Assembly: GCA_012934845.2 (NCBI GenBank)
Contig: WNNJ02001883.1
Coordinates: 1 to 64,000 of the forward strand
Direction of reading: 5' to 3'
Origin: Pomphorhynchus laevis
Lineage: Eukaryota > Acanthocephala > Palaeacanthocephala > Echinorhynchida > Pomphorhynchidae
DNA: 64,000 nt
The position numbers were made by a program, and so were the translations under genes. The notes under the pieces were generated by a model. It saw only the letters and a list, made by a program, of their open reading frames with translations, did not search any database and was not told the origin of the DNA. Shown piece after piece: positions 1-11,769 of this stretch. The stretch's first letter is position 1. Each line of letters begins with the position of its first letter.

Positions 1-1400
1 TATATTAGTTCAAGAGAATTACTTTCAGGCGTGTGCTATTCAAAGTGCAGTTTGACCCGGAGACCTCAGTCTCACTTGACACCGTTTCTCAAAGTAACGC
101 TTCTCAAACCCTCTTCAATTAAGTGTAATTTTTTTGTTCAAAAATAATGTGTCCTTTTCAAGCTTTTTGTGTTTTTTTTAATAGCAGATCACACAGATGC
201 ATATTTCCATGCGTTTTTGTATTAGCACATTATATTTCCATGTCTTCTTTACATCAGTTTCGTCGACATTTTGTATGCAGATCTGGTTATTAAGGTTTAC
301 CAAGTCTTTCAAGGTTAAATAATTTTCATAATTTAATATTAATTATTAATTATTTAATTATTTAAATAATTTATTCGACGAAGTGGCATTGTAAATCCCT
401 TTTTCAAAATTAAATAATTAACAAAAATATATAAATTATATGCAAATTACTGAATTGATTCTTCGATAAAGTGGCATTGTAAGTCACATTTTCAAGAATT
501 ATCAGTCTTTCAATTTTAAATATAATTTACAAATATAACTCACTTTTCAACGTTTTATTCAATAGATGTATGCAATAACTCTTCAGTTAACATCTGAAAT
601 AGTTGATTCGATTGTAACTATCACCATAATGAATTACGTTTCGTATTTTTGTTAAAGTTTATGTTTGCTTATAAAAGTTCTTTTAAGTAATGATATGAAC
701 GTTGTTGATTAAAATCAAAAGCTTTTAATAACTATCATTGTGTACGCACAATACCGTGGCTCTTAAGCTTCAGTTTGTATTTTGTAATATTATTTCACTT
801 TATTTTATAAGCATTAATTAATTACCATCACAGGCTGGCAAAATTCAAATGCACTACATTCATATCCTGACGAAAGACATTCATGACAAAAGTTAAAATG
901 CATCAAAATATAAATTACTTTATTCTAGGTCTTTACGATAAAACATTTCTGTATGGAGTAGTGTGGAGACAGGAAAATCCACAATTCCGGATTCGACTAA
1001 CAATAACTTCACATGATTCCTTCACATTGCAAATGTAGAACTAACATTTGCAATGCTGAATGCAATTTTCAAGCACAAACATCTTGTACCTGTCCATCCT
1101 CGGAAGCACTTGCTACAATTTATCCAGAAGCATCGATCGATATGTTCACAATTCTTGAATTGTGCTAATTTTAAAATATTTAATATATTAAGCTTATATA
1201 GTAAAAGATATTAACAAACCATTGGGAGTTTGATAAAATCAAGCAAGTTCCCGAGAGCATTGCACTTCGTGTAATGATCCATCTTTACATGTATCATCAT
1301 GGCTGTTGAATTTTTGTATAGACATTGATAAAAGTTGAGATGTAGAAGAATGCTGAGAAATTTTGGTGTTTAACGAATGCTGATACGACGATGAAATCAA
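1..1400. other. AT-rich intergenic DNA, no gene seen
   Basis: I see no open frame or RNA gene that I can support here. A phrase around 372-404 (GAAGTGGCATTGTAA) recurs at 459-492, about 88 bases on, so a short local duplication is present. Confidence 0.5.
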
Positions 1401-1401
1401 A

Positions 1402-1550
1402 GTGTCTTGGGATTTAGAGCGGTTTGATCAGCCTGATGATAAACAGTCAATGCACGAACGTCCAATGCGACAGCACTGGCAGCTCTTGCACACGGTAGTT
1501 GGACCATTACAAGCACAACATCACCTCTCTGTCTGTTTCGACAGACAGAG
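1402..1550 (-). pseudogene. Fragment of K-type RT element, Cys-rich N-terminal motif
   Basis: Read on the minus strand, this stretch encodes CCACNGPTTVCKSCQCCR followed by RSCIDC and then a stop. The same kind of cysteine cluster (CCSCNGPNAKCKGCRCAR) occurs at about 14630-14690 at the N-terminal end of K1. I recall such clusters at the head of a widespread invertebrate RT ORF. It is an isolated fragment; the plus-strand frame over the same bases is a shadow. Confidence 0.55.
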
Positions 1551-1662
1551 AAAATTTAAAATAAAAGTTAAAATAAAAGTCAATTTTTGACTTTTAATAA
1601 AATTTAAAATAAAAGTCAATTTTTATGAATTGACTAATAAATAACAGACAATGTATCATAAT

Positions 1663-1766
1663 AGAGGTCATTAGGAGGAACTGCTATGCTATCAGGTTTC
1701 GGTCCCTATTCCTCGATCCAACATAGCGGCGAGGCCAAATACATGCTAATGATGTAGTTCCTCTTA
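1663..1766 (-). repeat. PLE-associated structured module, copy M1
   Basis: On the minus strand this is a copy of the roughly 100-base module found at the 3' end of the P-lineage Penelope-like elements (best copy 63874-63976). The outer pair GAGGAA/TTCCTC and the inner GCTATG/CATAGC pair are kept. No RT sequence adjoins it, so it is a solo end. Confidence 0.7.
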
Positions 1767-1812
1767 TGAATTTTAAAATACTAATTTTAATGTTCTAATA
1801 ACTTGTTTTTTC

Positions 1813-1961
1813 TAGTAGAAAAATCAAAAAGAGTCAAATAATTTTTGTTTTCAAATTTTCAACCATCAGGAAAACAAAATTTTTTGTTTCCTGATGATGA
1901 CCGCAGAAGTGGTTGAAAATTTGAAAACAAAAATTATTTGACTCTTCTTGATTTTTCTACT
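1813..1961. repeat. Near-perfect palindrome carrying a PLE-end hairpin motif
   Basis: Two arms of about 65 bases are reverse complements around a centre near 1875-1885 (ACAAAATTTTTTGT). The right arm also carries CTGATGATGACCGC...GTGGTTGAAAA (1891-1918), a CTGA-hairpin-GAAA pattern typical of PLE termini; the left arm has the same sequence with the hairpin deleted. It looks like two element ends joined head to head. Confidence 0.75.
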
Positions 1962-2079
1962 ATTTTAAAATGGAGTTGCTTACACAATAATAAAATTATT
2001 ATAAAAAATCATTGCTATATCATTCTTATAGGTTAAAGTGCTGATTTTATTAAATTGAATTTGAATGAGGAATGCGACG

Positions 2080-2246
2080 GTGTGATAACATTTAAATTTG
2101 AAGAAAGCTGGCAAAACTATCACAAAATTTATTTAACCGAATATTTCGATGCTAGCTTGCATCATCTTCAGCAATTGTAATTAGCTTGAACACATAAATT
2201 TTCATTATAAATTTTCACTAATTAAATTTAAGTGTTTAAGCTAATC
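2080..2246 (-). repeat. Penelope-like terminal segment
   Basis: On the minus strand 2145-2171 reads CTGAAGATGATGC, a short loop, then GCATCGAAATATT: a CTGA/GAAA pair closed by GATGC/GCATC. The same segment recurs at 14905-15010 in plus orientation with its flank (GCTTTCTTCAAATTTAAA), so this is a dispersed element end. Confidence 0.6.
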
Positions 2247-2364
2247 GAGCACGGAAAATACCCTAGTCCTTTCTGACTGTCCCATCGAGCGGTAAATGTT
2301 TGGAATCGTCTTCCAGTTGATGTCGTTGCGGTGCATACAAATAATGAATTTAAATCCAATATAA
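2247..2364 (+). mobile_element. Family D LINE 3' end, part 1 (split by A1)
   Basis: The translation matches the C-terminus of the family D RT (HEHGKYP..., RAVN.WNRLPVDVVAVHT.NEF), complete at 27497-28190 on the other strand. It stops at CCAATATAAA and resumes at 11509 with AGAACTGAATTCG, exactly as the uninterrupted D copies read, so A1 was inserted into it. TATAAA on both sides may be the target duplication. Confidence 0.85.
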
Positions 2365-2369
2365 AAGTA

Positions 2370-2410
2370 GTAAGTAGTTTGTTATTTCTTGATAACAAAC
2401 TACTTACAAT
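2370..2410. repeat. Inverted repeat at the A1 5' boundary
   Basis: GTAAGTAGTTTGTTAT and ATAACAAACTACTTAC form a 16-base-pair hairpin with a short loop just before the tandem array. A5 has a different sequence at the same place, so this may have arisen at the A1 insertion junction. Confidence 0.7.
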
Positions 2411-2630
2411 TATTCCTACCAGTTCCAGATTATTCCTGACAGTTCCAGATTATTCCTGACAGTTCCAGATTATTCCTGACAGTTCCAGATTATTCCTGAC
2501 AGTTCCAGATTATTCCTGTCAGTTTCAAATTATTCCTGTCAGTTCCAGATTATTCCTGTCAGTTCCAGATTATTCCACTCAGTTCCAGATTATTCCTCTC
2601 AGTTCCAGATAATTTCTGTCAGTTCCGCTC
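2411..2630 (+). repeat. 20-bp tandem array in the A1 5' UTR (11 units)
   Basis: Eleven units of TATTCCTGACAGTTCCAGAT lie between the 5' boundary and the ORF1 start at 2672; the later units are diverged. The same unit makes the array of A5 (25361-25610), so it belongs to the family A 5' UTR. The position suits a promoter or transcript-leader role, which is inference. Confidence 0.9.
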
Positions 2631-2671
2631 TCTACGCTCGTGGATTGAGCTCAATCTCTCGATAAATGGTC

Positions 2672-4012
2672 ATGCCTAGAAAAGCGCGATCTCAGATCCC
2701 TGTTCCTGATCAAGCATATTCCACACCGGATTGCAATGATTGTTATACCTGTTTTGAAGTCTGATGCGATTCCAACGATTGCGATGTATGGACACTTGTT
2801 CATGTTAAAATATCTGACTGGTCGGTGTATAAACGTAAACAGTTCACATGCGGTTTTTGTACATCAGTACGACTACTACAGTTATCCTGCTACTCTACTT
2901 CTGTATCACACACGACCACTCAGACCAATACTACTTTCAATGTTTCCCTCGCATCAACACCTAACTTCGCATCTTATAATCCTATTATTGAACCTACTCT
3001 GTCACACACTCCTTGTTCAACTACGAACCAAACTTCCATGCATCTTCCTTATTCTAAAAATGCTAACGGTAAAGCTTTTCATCTCTTAACTCATCTCTTC
3101 TATTCCTCCCCCAATCTAAATACGTCTCAAACTTCTTTATTCTCTTCACGTACTCCTTACTCTACTTCCCCCGTATCACTTCTCAATAATTTACATCATT
3201 CCTTAAAAATCATATCCAGTAACATATCCGATCAACCGATTCAGCACTCCACTCCTGTCGCACATGCCCCAACCTATCTTAATTCTCCTTACTCTACCTC
3301 CCACGTATCACTTCCAAATAATTTACATCTTTCTTTCAAAATCATCTCCAGTCACATCTCTGATCAACCGATTCAACACCCCGCTCATGTCACAATTGCT
3401 CCAACCAATATAAATTATCTATCAAGCACCCCTGTCATTTTCACTTATATTTGCTCATCTGTCTCGACTCCTACCAGCTCTGTCTGTCCACCACTTCCAC
3501 AAAATCGTTTTCCTTCGCGCAATCGCTGTATTATCATATCAAACTTAAAGCGATCCGAATCTGCTTCTCCACAATCTCGCCTTGATGATGATGTATCTGC
3601 TTTCAGGTCTATCCTAGCAACCATTCTCCCTGATGATAACCCATCCCTCTTCAATAATATCGCTCCTGTATCCTTTATTCGTTTAAACAAATCCACTGAA
3701 TCCAATCATCTAAATCATCCACTATTAAAAATCGTTTTTCGACATAGTTCACATGGCTCTTCGGTACTCTCCCAACGTTTTAAACTTCTTACCACTTCAT
3801 CTAATTGTCGTATCTTTTCTGACCGCTCTCCTTATGATATTCCCATGCTCAACTTAGCTCGCATTGAGAAACATCGACGTGAAACAAACGGTGAGTCATC
3901 TCTATCAATCCGTAAAATCAACGGAAATTTTCACGTCCTCCGCACGAGGCCAAAAATCCGATGGCGTCCCGTCTCTCCTCAAGTCTTCTTTGCTAGTCTA
4001 TCTCGCTCCTGA
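2672..4012 (+). pseudogene. A1 ORF1 (RNA-binding protein), broken
   Basis: The start is placed at 2672 because MPRKARSQIPVPDQ matches the start of the intact A5 ORF1 (MPKKARSQIPVPDQ). The frame is lost within about 80 bases and regained by 2825, from where 395 codons run on. Visible parts are the CGFC half of the zinc signature, a Ser/Thr/Pro-rich middle and a C-terminal region (RLDDDVSAFRSILATILPDD ... NGESSLSIRKINGNFHV) like the RRM and C-terminal domain of other LINE ORF1 proteins. Confidence 0.8.
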
Positions 4013-6040
4013 ACATACTTTTCGTCTTTTAACACTCGCTCCATTCTTCATAAAGCGGATATGCTCCTTGATATCTTCGATCAATTATCTATCGATATTC
4101 TCTGCATTACCGAATCCTGACACTCTGACACTGACGATCTTGCTATTCGTCGTCTATGTTGCTCTGGTTGTTCTTTAGTTGAATCAGCTCTTCCAATAGT
4201 CTCTTCCACATCTACTGCTTCTAACCATGGAGGTATCGTTGCCATTGCTCGTCACCCAACGTCATTAATGTTAACATTCATTGCACTTCTTTCGAATTGG
4301 TAATATGCAGATCATCAACTCCTTTCCCTCTTGAACTTGTGATTGTATACCGTCCAGGATCAGCTGCCCCCTCACGTATGTTCTTTAGCGAGCTTGCAGA
4401 TCTTCTTTCTCACTGTTCATTGTCTTATACTACTTCTTTTGTTCAAAGTTACTTTAGCTTTCGTCTTGATCGCCCGGCTGACTCTAACTCTATCACTTTA
4501 ACTAACCTTTTTTCTTATTTTAACTATAAATTACTTTCAACAAGCCCAACTCATATTCTCGGCGGTGCTCTCGACATCAATTGCTGTTCCTAACTGCTTC
4601 AATGACTATACCTCCTTGTCAATTACTGATCCTGGTTTGTCCGATCATTTCCTTGTCACTCTTACTCTTACTCGTCCCCATCCTCCTTCTCCGCCTTTAC
4701 CATTATCCACACCAAGTCGACCCTGGAAACTTCTCGATATTCCTATTCTCTGCTCAGCCTTACTCAATTCTACACTCTTTTCACTTCCTCTTAATTATCT
4801 CTCTTCCGATGATCTCTGCATTCTGTTTGATTCTGAACTTACGTCGATCCTCAATAACCTTATGCCTAGTCGACCTCGACGTTCTCAGAACTTGTGCCAT
4901 GCTCCCTGGTTCGATTCTGACTGTAGTCTTTCTAAACGTCGACTTCGTCACCCTTTTCGTATGTATAATCGCTTTCTTAAAAGTTCTCCCAACTCACTCC
5001 CTCCAAATCTCAGTGATGCTTACTTTTCTCTACGCCGTTCACATCTCATTCTTATACGTACTAAACGTACTATCTTTTGGCGAAATCAACTCGAGTCATC
5101 TTCCAACTCTAAATCTCATTGGAAAATCTTAAACTCAATTCTTTCACGATCATCTACTTCTTGTAATATAAATCCATGATGAATTTTCTTCTTATCTACA
5201 AACTAAGCTCTCTAATTTGCTTTCCCTTCTAGCCGTATCCTCCTTGTACCCACTCTTCTCTTTAAATACTTTCCTCCCAGAACTATTCCACCTTCTTCCC
5301 GTTTCGTCTGATGAAGTTTCTTCGGTTCTGCTGTCATTACCTAATAAACCCTCTCCTTCTGACTCAATTCCCACTCACTTGCTTAAAAATATCTGCTCCT
5401 CTATCTTACCCTTCCTAACCACATTGTTCAACTCGTCAATCCGTAGCCGTACATTTACTTCCATCTGGAAATGCGCCACTGTTCATCCTCTCATTAAATA
5501 GCAATCTCTCGAATCCACACTACCATCTTCGTACCATCCAATCTCACTTCTCCCAACCCACTCTAAACTCCGTGAGCGTCTCGTTCTCAAGCATGTCAAT
5601 ACATATCTCTTTTCCTCTAACTTATTTCCTCCCTTCCACTCCGCTTTTCGATCGAATTACTATACCAAAATTGTCTGTAATCGAGCGATACGACTTACTC
5701 ATCTCGCGCGATCATAAATTATGTAGTGTCATAATTTCTCTTGATCTATCGTCTACTTTTGACATCGTCGATCACTCGATTCTTCTCCATTGCCTCCGTC
5801 ATGATTATGGCTTCTCTTCCCCCACTGTATCATGGTTTTTTTGTATCTATCAAACCGTACATTTCGCGTCTATTCTAACTCTTCTCTCTCCCATCCTTCG
5901 TCCATCCAGTCCGGCGTTCCACAACGCTCAGTATTAGGCCCTATGCTTTTCTCTCTTCTTCTCGGTGATTTGTCTTCGATTTCTCATACATTTAACTTCC
6001 ATGTTATGTAATATGTTGATGACATTCTCATCTATGCTCA
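3961..6040 (+). pseudogene. A1 ORF2, endonuclease and first half of RT, broken
   Basis: Begins at ATGGCGTCCC (3961), overlapping the end of ORF1. Recognisable pieces in several frames are the APE endonuclease (TESWH-like region, YRPGSAAPS, LSDHFLVTLTL) and RT (SLDLSSTFDIVDHSILLH, then the ADDILIYA region cut at 6040). It is a pseudogene with several frameshifts and stops. Confidence 0.8.
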
Positions 6041-8820
6041 TAATAATACAATAATTTATTTAACGTGGCAAACGCGTGCAAAATGCACGCTTACATGACC
6101 ACTAACAAACAAAAAAAAGAACATCAAAAGTTACAGATAATTAGTTAATTGTTGAAATGGAATTGGATTTGGCGTTTGAAGTACGGCATAGATGTTGATT
6201 GGCGGATATGAATAGTCAGTTGATTCCAAAAGAGAGGAGCAGCCACAACGAAGGAGCGGAAGCCAAAAGAGGTAGAGTAGAGTGGGACATGTAAAAGAAG
6301 GGAATTACGGGAACGCAGAGCACAATACACAGTACGAGAATTGTCGAGAAAAGGAAGGTTGAGAAAGGAAGGGGTATGCGAAGTTATAAGGCGAAAAGCA
6401 ATGATAAGAAGACGAATTTGAACACGACAAAATATGGTAGGCCAATCAAGAGAAACAAGATAGTTGGATGTATGATCAAAACGACGAAGACGGAGGAGAA
6501 CTCGGACGGCTGCCTTGATGATGCGTTGTAAAGGAAGAAGAGTGGATTTAGGTGAGTTGGAAAATAGACTAAGACAGTAATCAGGTCTTGAGAAAAGAAG
6601 ATAAGATATGAGAGTCATACAAGAAGGGAAATCGATCAATCTACGAACTTGACGGGGATTGCGGAGTATCAAGGCAGATGAGCGTACTTTATCACTAACG
6701 AAAGGTTTAAGTGAAAGTCGGTTGTCGAAATGAAAGCCTAGGAAAACGAGAATATCAACGATAGGAAGAGTTGTAGAATTTAATGATACGGAAGGAGGTT
6801 CTACGCCGAAGCTTCGAGGTAGGATCCGCATAATTTTGGATTTATCAAGATTTAGAGAAAGTCGAAGGAAAGAAATATGATGGGAAATCGAGACAAGACA
6901 GCTGGAAACAGAAACACTAAGATCATGAATACGATAAGCAGAAGCAGGTACGTGAGCATAGATGAGAATGTCATCAGCATATTGCATAACATGGAAGTTA
7001 AATTTATGAGAAATCGAAGACAAGTCACCGAGATGAAGAGAGAAAAGCATAGGGCCTAATACGGAGCCTTGTGAAACACCGGTCGGGATGGATGAAAGAT
7101 GAGAGAGAAGAGTTAGAATAGACGCGAAATGTTCGGTTTGATAGATATGAAGAAAACCATGATACAGTGGGTAAAGAGAAGCCATAATCATGACGAAGGC
7201 GATGTAGAAGAATCGAGTGATCGACGATGTCAAAAGAAGACGATAGATCAAGAGAAACTATGACACTACATAATTTATGATCGCGCGAGATGAGTAGGTC
7301 ATTATAAACTTTAAGACAGGCAATTTCAGTAGAGTGATTAGAGCAAAAAGCGGATTGGAAGGGAGGAAATAAGTTAGAGGAAAAGAGATATGTATTAACA
7401 TGATTGAGAACGAGACGCTCACGGAGTTTAGAGTGGGTTTGGAGAAGTGAGATTGGATGGTACGAAGATGGTAGTGTGGATTCGAGAGATTGCTATTTAA
7501 TGAGAGGATGAACAGTGGCGCATTTCCAGATGGAAGTAAATGTACGGCTACGGATTGACGAGTTGAACAATGTGGTTAGGAAGGGTAAGATAGAGGAGCA
7601 GATATTTTTAAGCAAGTGAGTGGGAATTGGGTCAGAAGGAGAGGTTTTATTAGGTAATGACAGCAGAACCGAAGAAACTTCATCAGACGAAACGGGAAGA
7701 AGGTGGAATAGTTCTGGGAGGAAAGTATTTAAAGAGAAGAGTGGGTACAAGGAGGATACGGCTAAAAGGGAAAGCAAATTATTATTATTATTATAGTGTA
7801 CAAGTTACTAGCCGCAAATGGCTGTTTCAACTGTTCACAAATTACATTTTAAAATATCAATTAAAATACATCCACGAATCCAAATTAGAGTTCACAATCC
7901 ACTTCAGCAGCATCTTCTTGAAGTGTCTATTGCTAGTAGCATTGTCGACGTCTTCAGGCAGCGAATTCCAAACATTCAATGCGCGGTGGGAAAGCCTACT
8001 CACACTCCTTATTTTGTTATGGGGGAATTTAAATAACGTAAGGGAGTGACCTCTGCGACGCGAATTTCTCAATTTTATCGAATTGGATGGGAACCCCTCT
8101 TTTCCACGAACCAAATGCCACATCGCTACAAGATCTAAATATAGTAGCCTCTGGGCCGTTGAAGGCATTTTTAAGCAAGCTAGGCGCTCATTGTAAGAAT
8201 AAAGAGATGTAATGCAAAGTTTGGTTCCTCTACGTAAAATCGACTCGGTCTTTTTCATCTCAGCCTTGGTGGATGGAAAAGTTGATGCGATGCAGTATTC
8301 CACATGCGGACGGACTAACGCACAGTAGAGATGCTTAAATAATTTTGGATGCAGCTTACTAAATGTGTTCGTTAATACAATACAAGGCCTTCATGTCTTT
8401 ACCGTAGATATAATCGGTATTCGGTCGTGTTTTAAGGTCGTTATTCAAAATAATCCCTAGGTCTCTATGAACAGAAATGTTGTGAAGCTTATAACATCCT
8501 AAATAGAATTCATGATCAGATTTACATTTGCCGAGTTTCATATGAACGCACTTATCTACATTTATGGTCATACCGGTAGCACTGCTCCAGAGAGCTGGTT
8601 TGTAGATACCAGCTCGAGAGCTTAGTTTGTAGATAAGAAGAAAATTCATCATGGATTTATATTACAAGAAGTAGATGACCGTGAAAGAATTGAGTTTAAG
8701 ATTTTCCAATGAGATTTAGAGTTGGAAGATGACTCGAGTTGATTTCGCCAAAAGATAGTACGTTTAGTACGTATAAGAATAAGATGTGAACGGCGTAGAG
8801 AAAAGTGGGACCTGTTTATC
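6041..8820 (-). mobile_element. Family A LINE copy A2 (5'-truncated), inserted in A1
   Basis: The 3' end is at 6041, where the minus strand reads GCGTGCATTTTGCACGC, TTAAATAAATTATTG, then an ATT tail. ORF2 sequence runs from 6145 upward: a 368-codon open stretch (7251-6145) holds SQGSVLGPMLFSLHLGDLSS, MQYADDILIYA and the C-terminal region. The copy is broken near 7790 by an F-family insert and resumes at about 8613, ending in ORF2 near 8820. The insertion site in A1 reads ATGAGC on the element's strand. Confidence 0.88.
7790..8612 (-). mobile_element. Family F LINE 3' fragment, inserted in A2
   Basis: The minus strand encodes the C-terminal part of a CR1-type ORF2: CVHMKLGKCKSDHEF and VHRDLGIILNNDLKTRPNTD upstream (8359-8585), then MEYCIASTFPSTKAEM, ESILRRGTKLCI, RRRGHSLTLFK and RLSHRALNVWNSLPEDV (8303-7857). 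It has a stem-loop (AGCCATTTGCGGCT) and an (ATT)n tail at 7790. A2 reads through correctly when it is removed (AAATTA at 7789 joined to GCTTAGTTTG at 8617). It is closest to the copy at 19985-21012. Confidence 0.82.
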
Positions 8821-8823
8821 GTA

Positions 8824-9089
8824 TGCACCTGTTTATCGTATTCACGATCTTAGTGTTTCTGCTTCCGACTGTCTTGTCTCAATTTCCAATAATCTTTCTT
8901 CCCTTCGCCTTTCTCTGAATCTTGATAAATCCAAAATTATGTGGATCCTACCTCGATGACTCGGCTTCGAATCTCCCTCCGTATCATTAAATTCTACAAT
9001 TCTTCCTATCGTTGATAATCTTGTTTTCCTAGGATTCCATTTCGACAAACGACTTTTACTTAAATCTTTCGTTAGAGATCAAGTACGCT
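8824..9089 (+). pseudogene. A1 ORF2, middle piece between A2 and A3
   Basis: The plus strand reads PVYRIHDLSVSASDCLVSIS and the DKSKIMWI region, exactly the part of ORF2 that follows the YADD box, in the same orientation as 2366-6040. It ends at GTACGCTCAT where the A3 tail starts. CCTGTTTATCGTA occurs twice (about 8820 and 8837), a short junction duplication made when A2 inserted. Confidence 0.85.
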
Positions 9090-10887
9090 CATAATAATAC
9101 AATAATTTATTTAACGTGGCAAATGCGTGCAAAATGCACGCTTACATGACCACTAACAAACAAAAAAAGAACATCAAAGATCACAGGTAATTAGTTAATT
9201 GTTGAAAAATAATTGGATTTGGCGTTTGAAGTACGGCATAGATGTTGATTGGCGGATATGAATAGGCAGTTGATTCCACAAGAGAGGAGCAGCCACAACG
9301 AAAAAGCGGAAGCCAAAAGAGGTAGAGTAGATTGGGACATGTAAAAGAAGGGAATTACGGGAACGCAGAGCACAATACACAGTACGAGAATTGTCGAGAA
9401 AAGGAAGGTTGAGAAATGAAGGGGTATGAGAAGTTATAAGGCGAAAAGCAATGATAAGAAGACGAATTTGAACACGACAATAAATGGTAGGCCAATCAAG
9501 AGAAACAAGATCGTGAAATGTATGATCGAAACGACGAAGACGGAGGAGAACTCGAACGGCAGCGTTGATGATGCGTTGTAAAGGAAGAAGAGTGGATTTA
9601 GGTGAGTTGGAAAATAGACTAAGACAGTAATCGAGTCTTGAGAAAAGTAGAGAAGATATGAGAGTCATACAAGAAAGGAAATCGATCAATCTACGAACTT
9701 GACGGAGGTTGCGGAGTATAAAGGTAGATGAGCGTACTTTATCTCTAACAAAAGGTTTAAGTGAAAGTCGGTTGTCGAAATGGAAGCCTAGGAAAACGAG
9801 ATTATCAACGATTGGAAGAATTGTAGAATTTAATGATACGGAGGGAGGTTCGAAGCCGAGGCGTAAAGGTAGGATCCACATAATTTTGGATTAATCAGGA
9901 TTCAGAGAAAGGCGAATGGAAGAAAGATAATTGGAAATTGAGACAAGATAGTCCGAAGCGGAAACACTAAGATCGTGAATACGATAAACAGGTGCATGAG
10001 CATAGATGAGAATGTCATCAGCATATTGCATAACATGGAAGTTATATTAATGAGAAATCGAAGACAAGTCAACGAGAAGAAGAGATAAAAGCATAGGGCC
10101 TAATACGGATCCTTGTGAAACACCGGTCGGGATGGATGAAGGATGGGAGAGAAGAGTTAGAATATACGCGAAATGTACCGTTTGACAGAAATGACGAAAA
10201 CCATGATACAGTGGGTAAAGAGAAGCCATAATCATGACGAAGGCGATGTAGAAGAATCGAGTGATCGACGATGTCAAAAGCAGACGATAGATCAAGAGAA
10301 ACTATGACACTACATAACTTATGATCGCGCGAGATGAGTAAGTCATTATAAACTTTAAGACAGGCAATTCCAGTAGAGTGATTAGAGCGAAAAGCAGCTT
10401 GGAAGGGAGGAAACAAGTTGGAGGAAAAGAGATATGTATTAATTTTCTTGAGAACAAGACGCTCAAGGAGTTTAGAGAGGGTTGGGAGAAGTGAGATTGG
10501 ACGGTACGAAGATGGTAGTGAGGAGTCGAGAGATTGCTTTTTGATGAGAGGACGAACAGTGGCGCATTTCCAGATGGAAGGAAATGTACGGCTACGGATG
10601 GACGAGTTGAACAATGTGGTTAGGAAGGGTGAGATAGAGGAGCAGATATTTTTAAGCAAGTGAGTTGGAATTGGGTCAGAAGGAGAGGTTTTATTAGGTA
10701 ATGACAGCAGAACCGAAGAAACTTCATCAGACGAAACGGGAAGAAGGTGGAATAGTTCCGGGAGGGAAGTATTTAAAGAGAAGAGTGGGTACAAGGAGGA
10801 TACGGCTGGAAGGGAAAGCAAATTAGATAGCTTAGTTTGTAGATAAGAAGAAAATTCATCAGGATTTATATCACAAGAAGTAGATGA
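9090..10887 (-). mobile_element. Family A LINE copy A3 (5'-truncated), inserted in A1
   Basis: A minus-strand copy nearly the same as A2, with the same 3' stem-loop and tail. Its ORF2 pieces are 10821-10069 (RT from NTSLPELFHLLPVSSDEV through SRDHKLCSVIVSLDLSSAFD) and 9881-9195 (C-terminal region). It is truncated in ORF2 at about 10887 and sits at ATGAGC, as A2 does. Both ends are bounded by A1 sequence. Confidence 0.88.
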
Positions 10888-11508
10888 TCTATCTTGATAC
10901 TCCGCAACATCCGTTAAGTTCGTAGATTGATCGATTTCCCTTTATTTATGACTCTCATATCTTCTCTCTTTTTTTTCTAGACTCGATTATTGTCTTATTC
11001 TATTTTCCAACTCACCTAAATCTACTGTTCATCCCCTACAACGCATCGTCAACGCAGCTGTCCGAATTCTCCTCCGTCTTCGTCGTTTTGATCATACATC
11101 CTACCATCTTGCTTCTCTCGATTTGCCTACAATTTATTGTCGTGTTCAAATTCGTCGTCTCGTTGCTTTCCGCCTTGTAACTTTTCATACCCGTTCATTT
11201 CTCAACCTTCTTTTTCTTGATAATTCTCGTACTGATTACTGTTCTTTGCGTTTCTGCAATTTCCTTCTTTTACATGTCCCAAACTACTCTATCTCCTTTA
11301 GACGCTGCTCCTTCTTAATGGCTGCTCCTCTATCGTGGAATCATCTGCCCATTCATATATGCCAATCAACTTCCCTGCCGTGCTTCAAAAGACAAATCCG
11401 ATCCAATTTAAACAATTTATCTGCTTGACTTTATCATTTTTTGTTAGTGGTCATGTAAGCGCGCAGCTGACACGCATTGCCACGTTAAATAAATTTGTAT
11501 TATTATAA
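10888..11508 (+). pseudogene. A1 ORF2 C-terminus and 3' end
   Basis: Resumes A1 at ATCTTGATACTCCGCAA. Open pieces such as 11123-11428 (LPCFKRQIRSNLNNLSA at the end) match the A5 C-terminus. The 3' UTR holds a decayed version of the GCGTGC/GCACGC stem and TTAAATAAATTTGTATTATT before family D sequence resumes at 11509. Confidence 0.85.
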
Positions 11509-11690
11509 AGAACTGAATTCGAAATGAGAACGAGTGGTGGTTGCTGCAATACCCATGGTTCTGATATATATACTTAATGATTTTTTTTGATTTTTTTCTT
11601 GTATTATTTTTTTTGTGAGCGGTCAAAACAGCCTTATTGCTTTGATCTGTAGTTTTTTGAAGCAAAGAAAATTTATTTTCACAAAATAAA
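11509..11690 (+). mobile_element. Family D LINE 3' end, part 2
   Basis: Continues the copy begun at 2247: AGAACTGAATTCGAAATGAG encodes the last residues (NEWWLLQYPWF), followed by the family D 3' UTR with TTTTGTGAGCGGTCAAAACAG and the decayed GCCTTATTGC stem-loop. Confidence 0.82.
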
Positions 11691-11769
11691 ACAAATCTCA
11701 GTAAAATTTTTAGTTATTGTCATTAAGTCCTTTATTCGTATTTGTCACGATCTTCATTCATCATAAGTT

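Larger units (their letters stand above)
2366..11508 (+). mobile_element. Family A LINE, full-length copy A1, split by A2 and A3
   Basis: A1 is a complete but degenerate L2/CR1-group LINE. Its pieces are 2366-6040 (5' UTR, ORF1, endonuclease and first RT half), about 8824-9089 (RT after the YADD box) and about 10888-11508 (C-terminus and 3' UTR). The pieces join in register when the minus-strand copies A2 and A3 are removed: ATCTATGCTC at 6040 continues as ATGCACCTGTTTATCG near 8833, and GTACGCTCAT at 9090 continues as CTATCTTGATACTCCGC near 10890. The copy has many frame breaks and must be older than its inserts. Confidence 0.9.

Noticed and set aside
1402-1590. 62-codon plus-strand gene
   Set aside because: The minus strand encodes a recognisable Cys-rich motif of the K family in the same bases.
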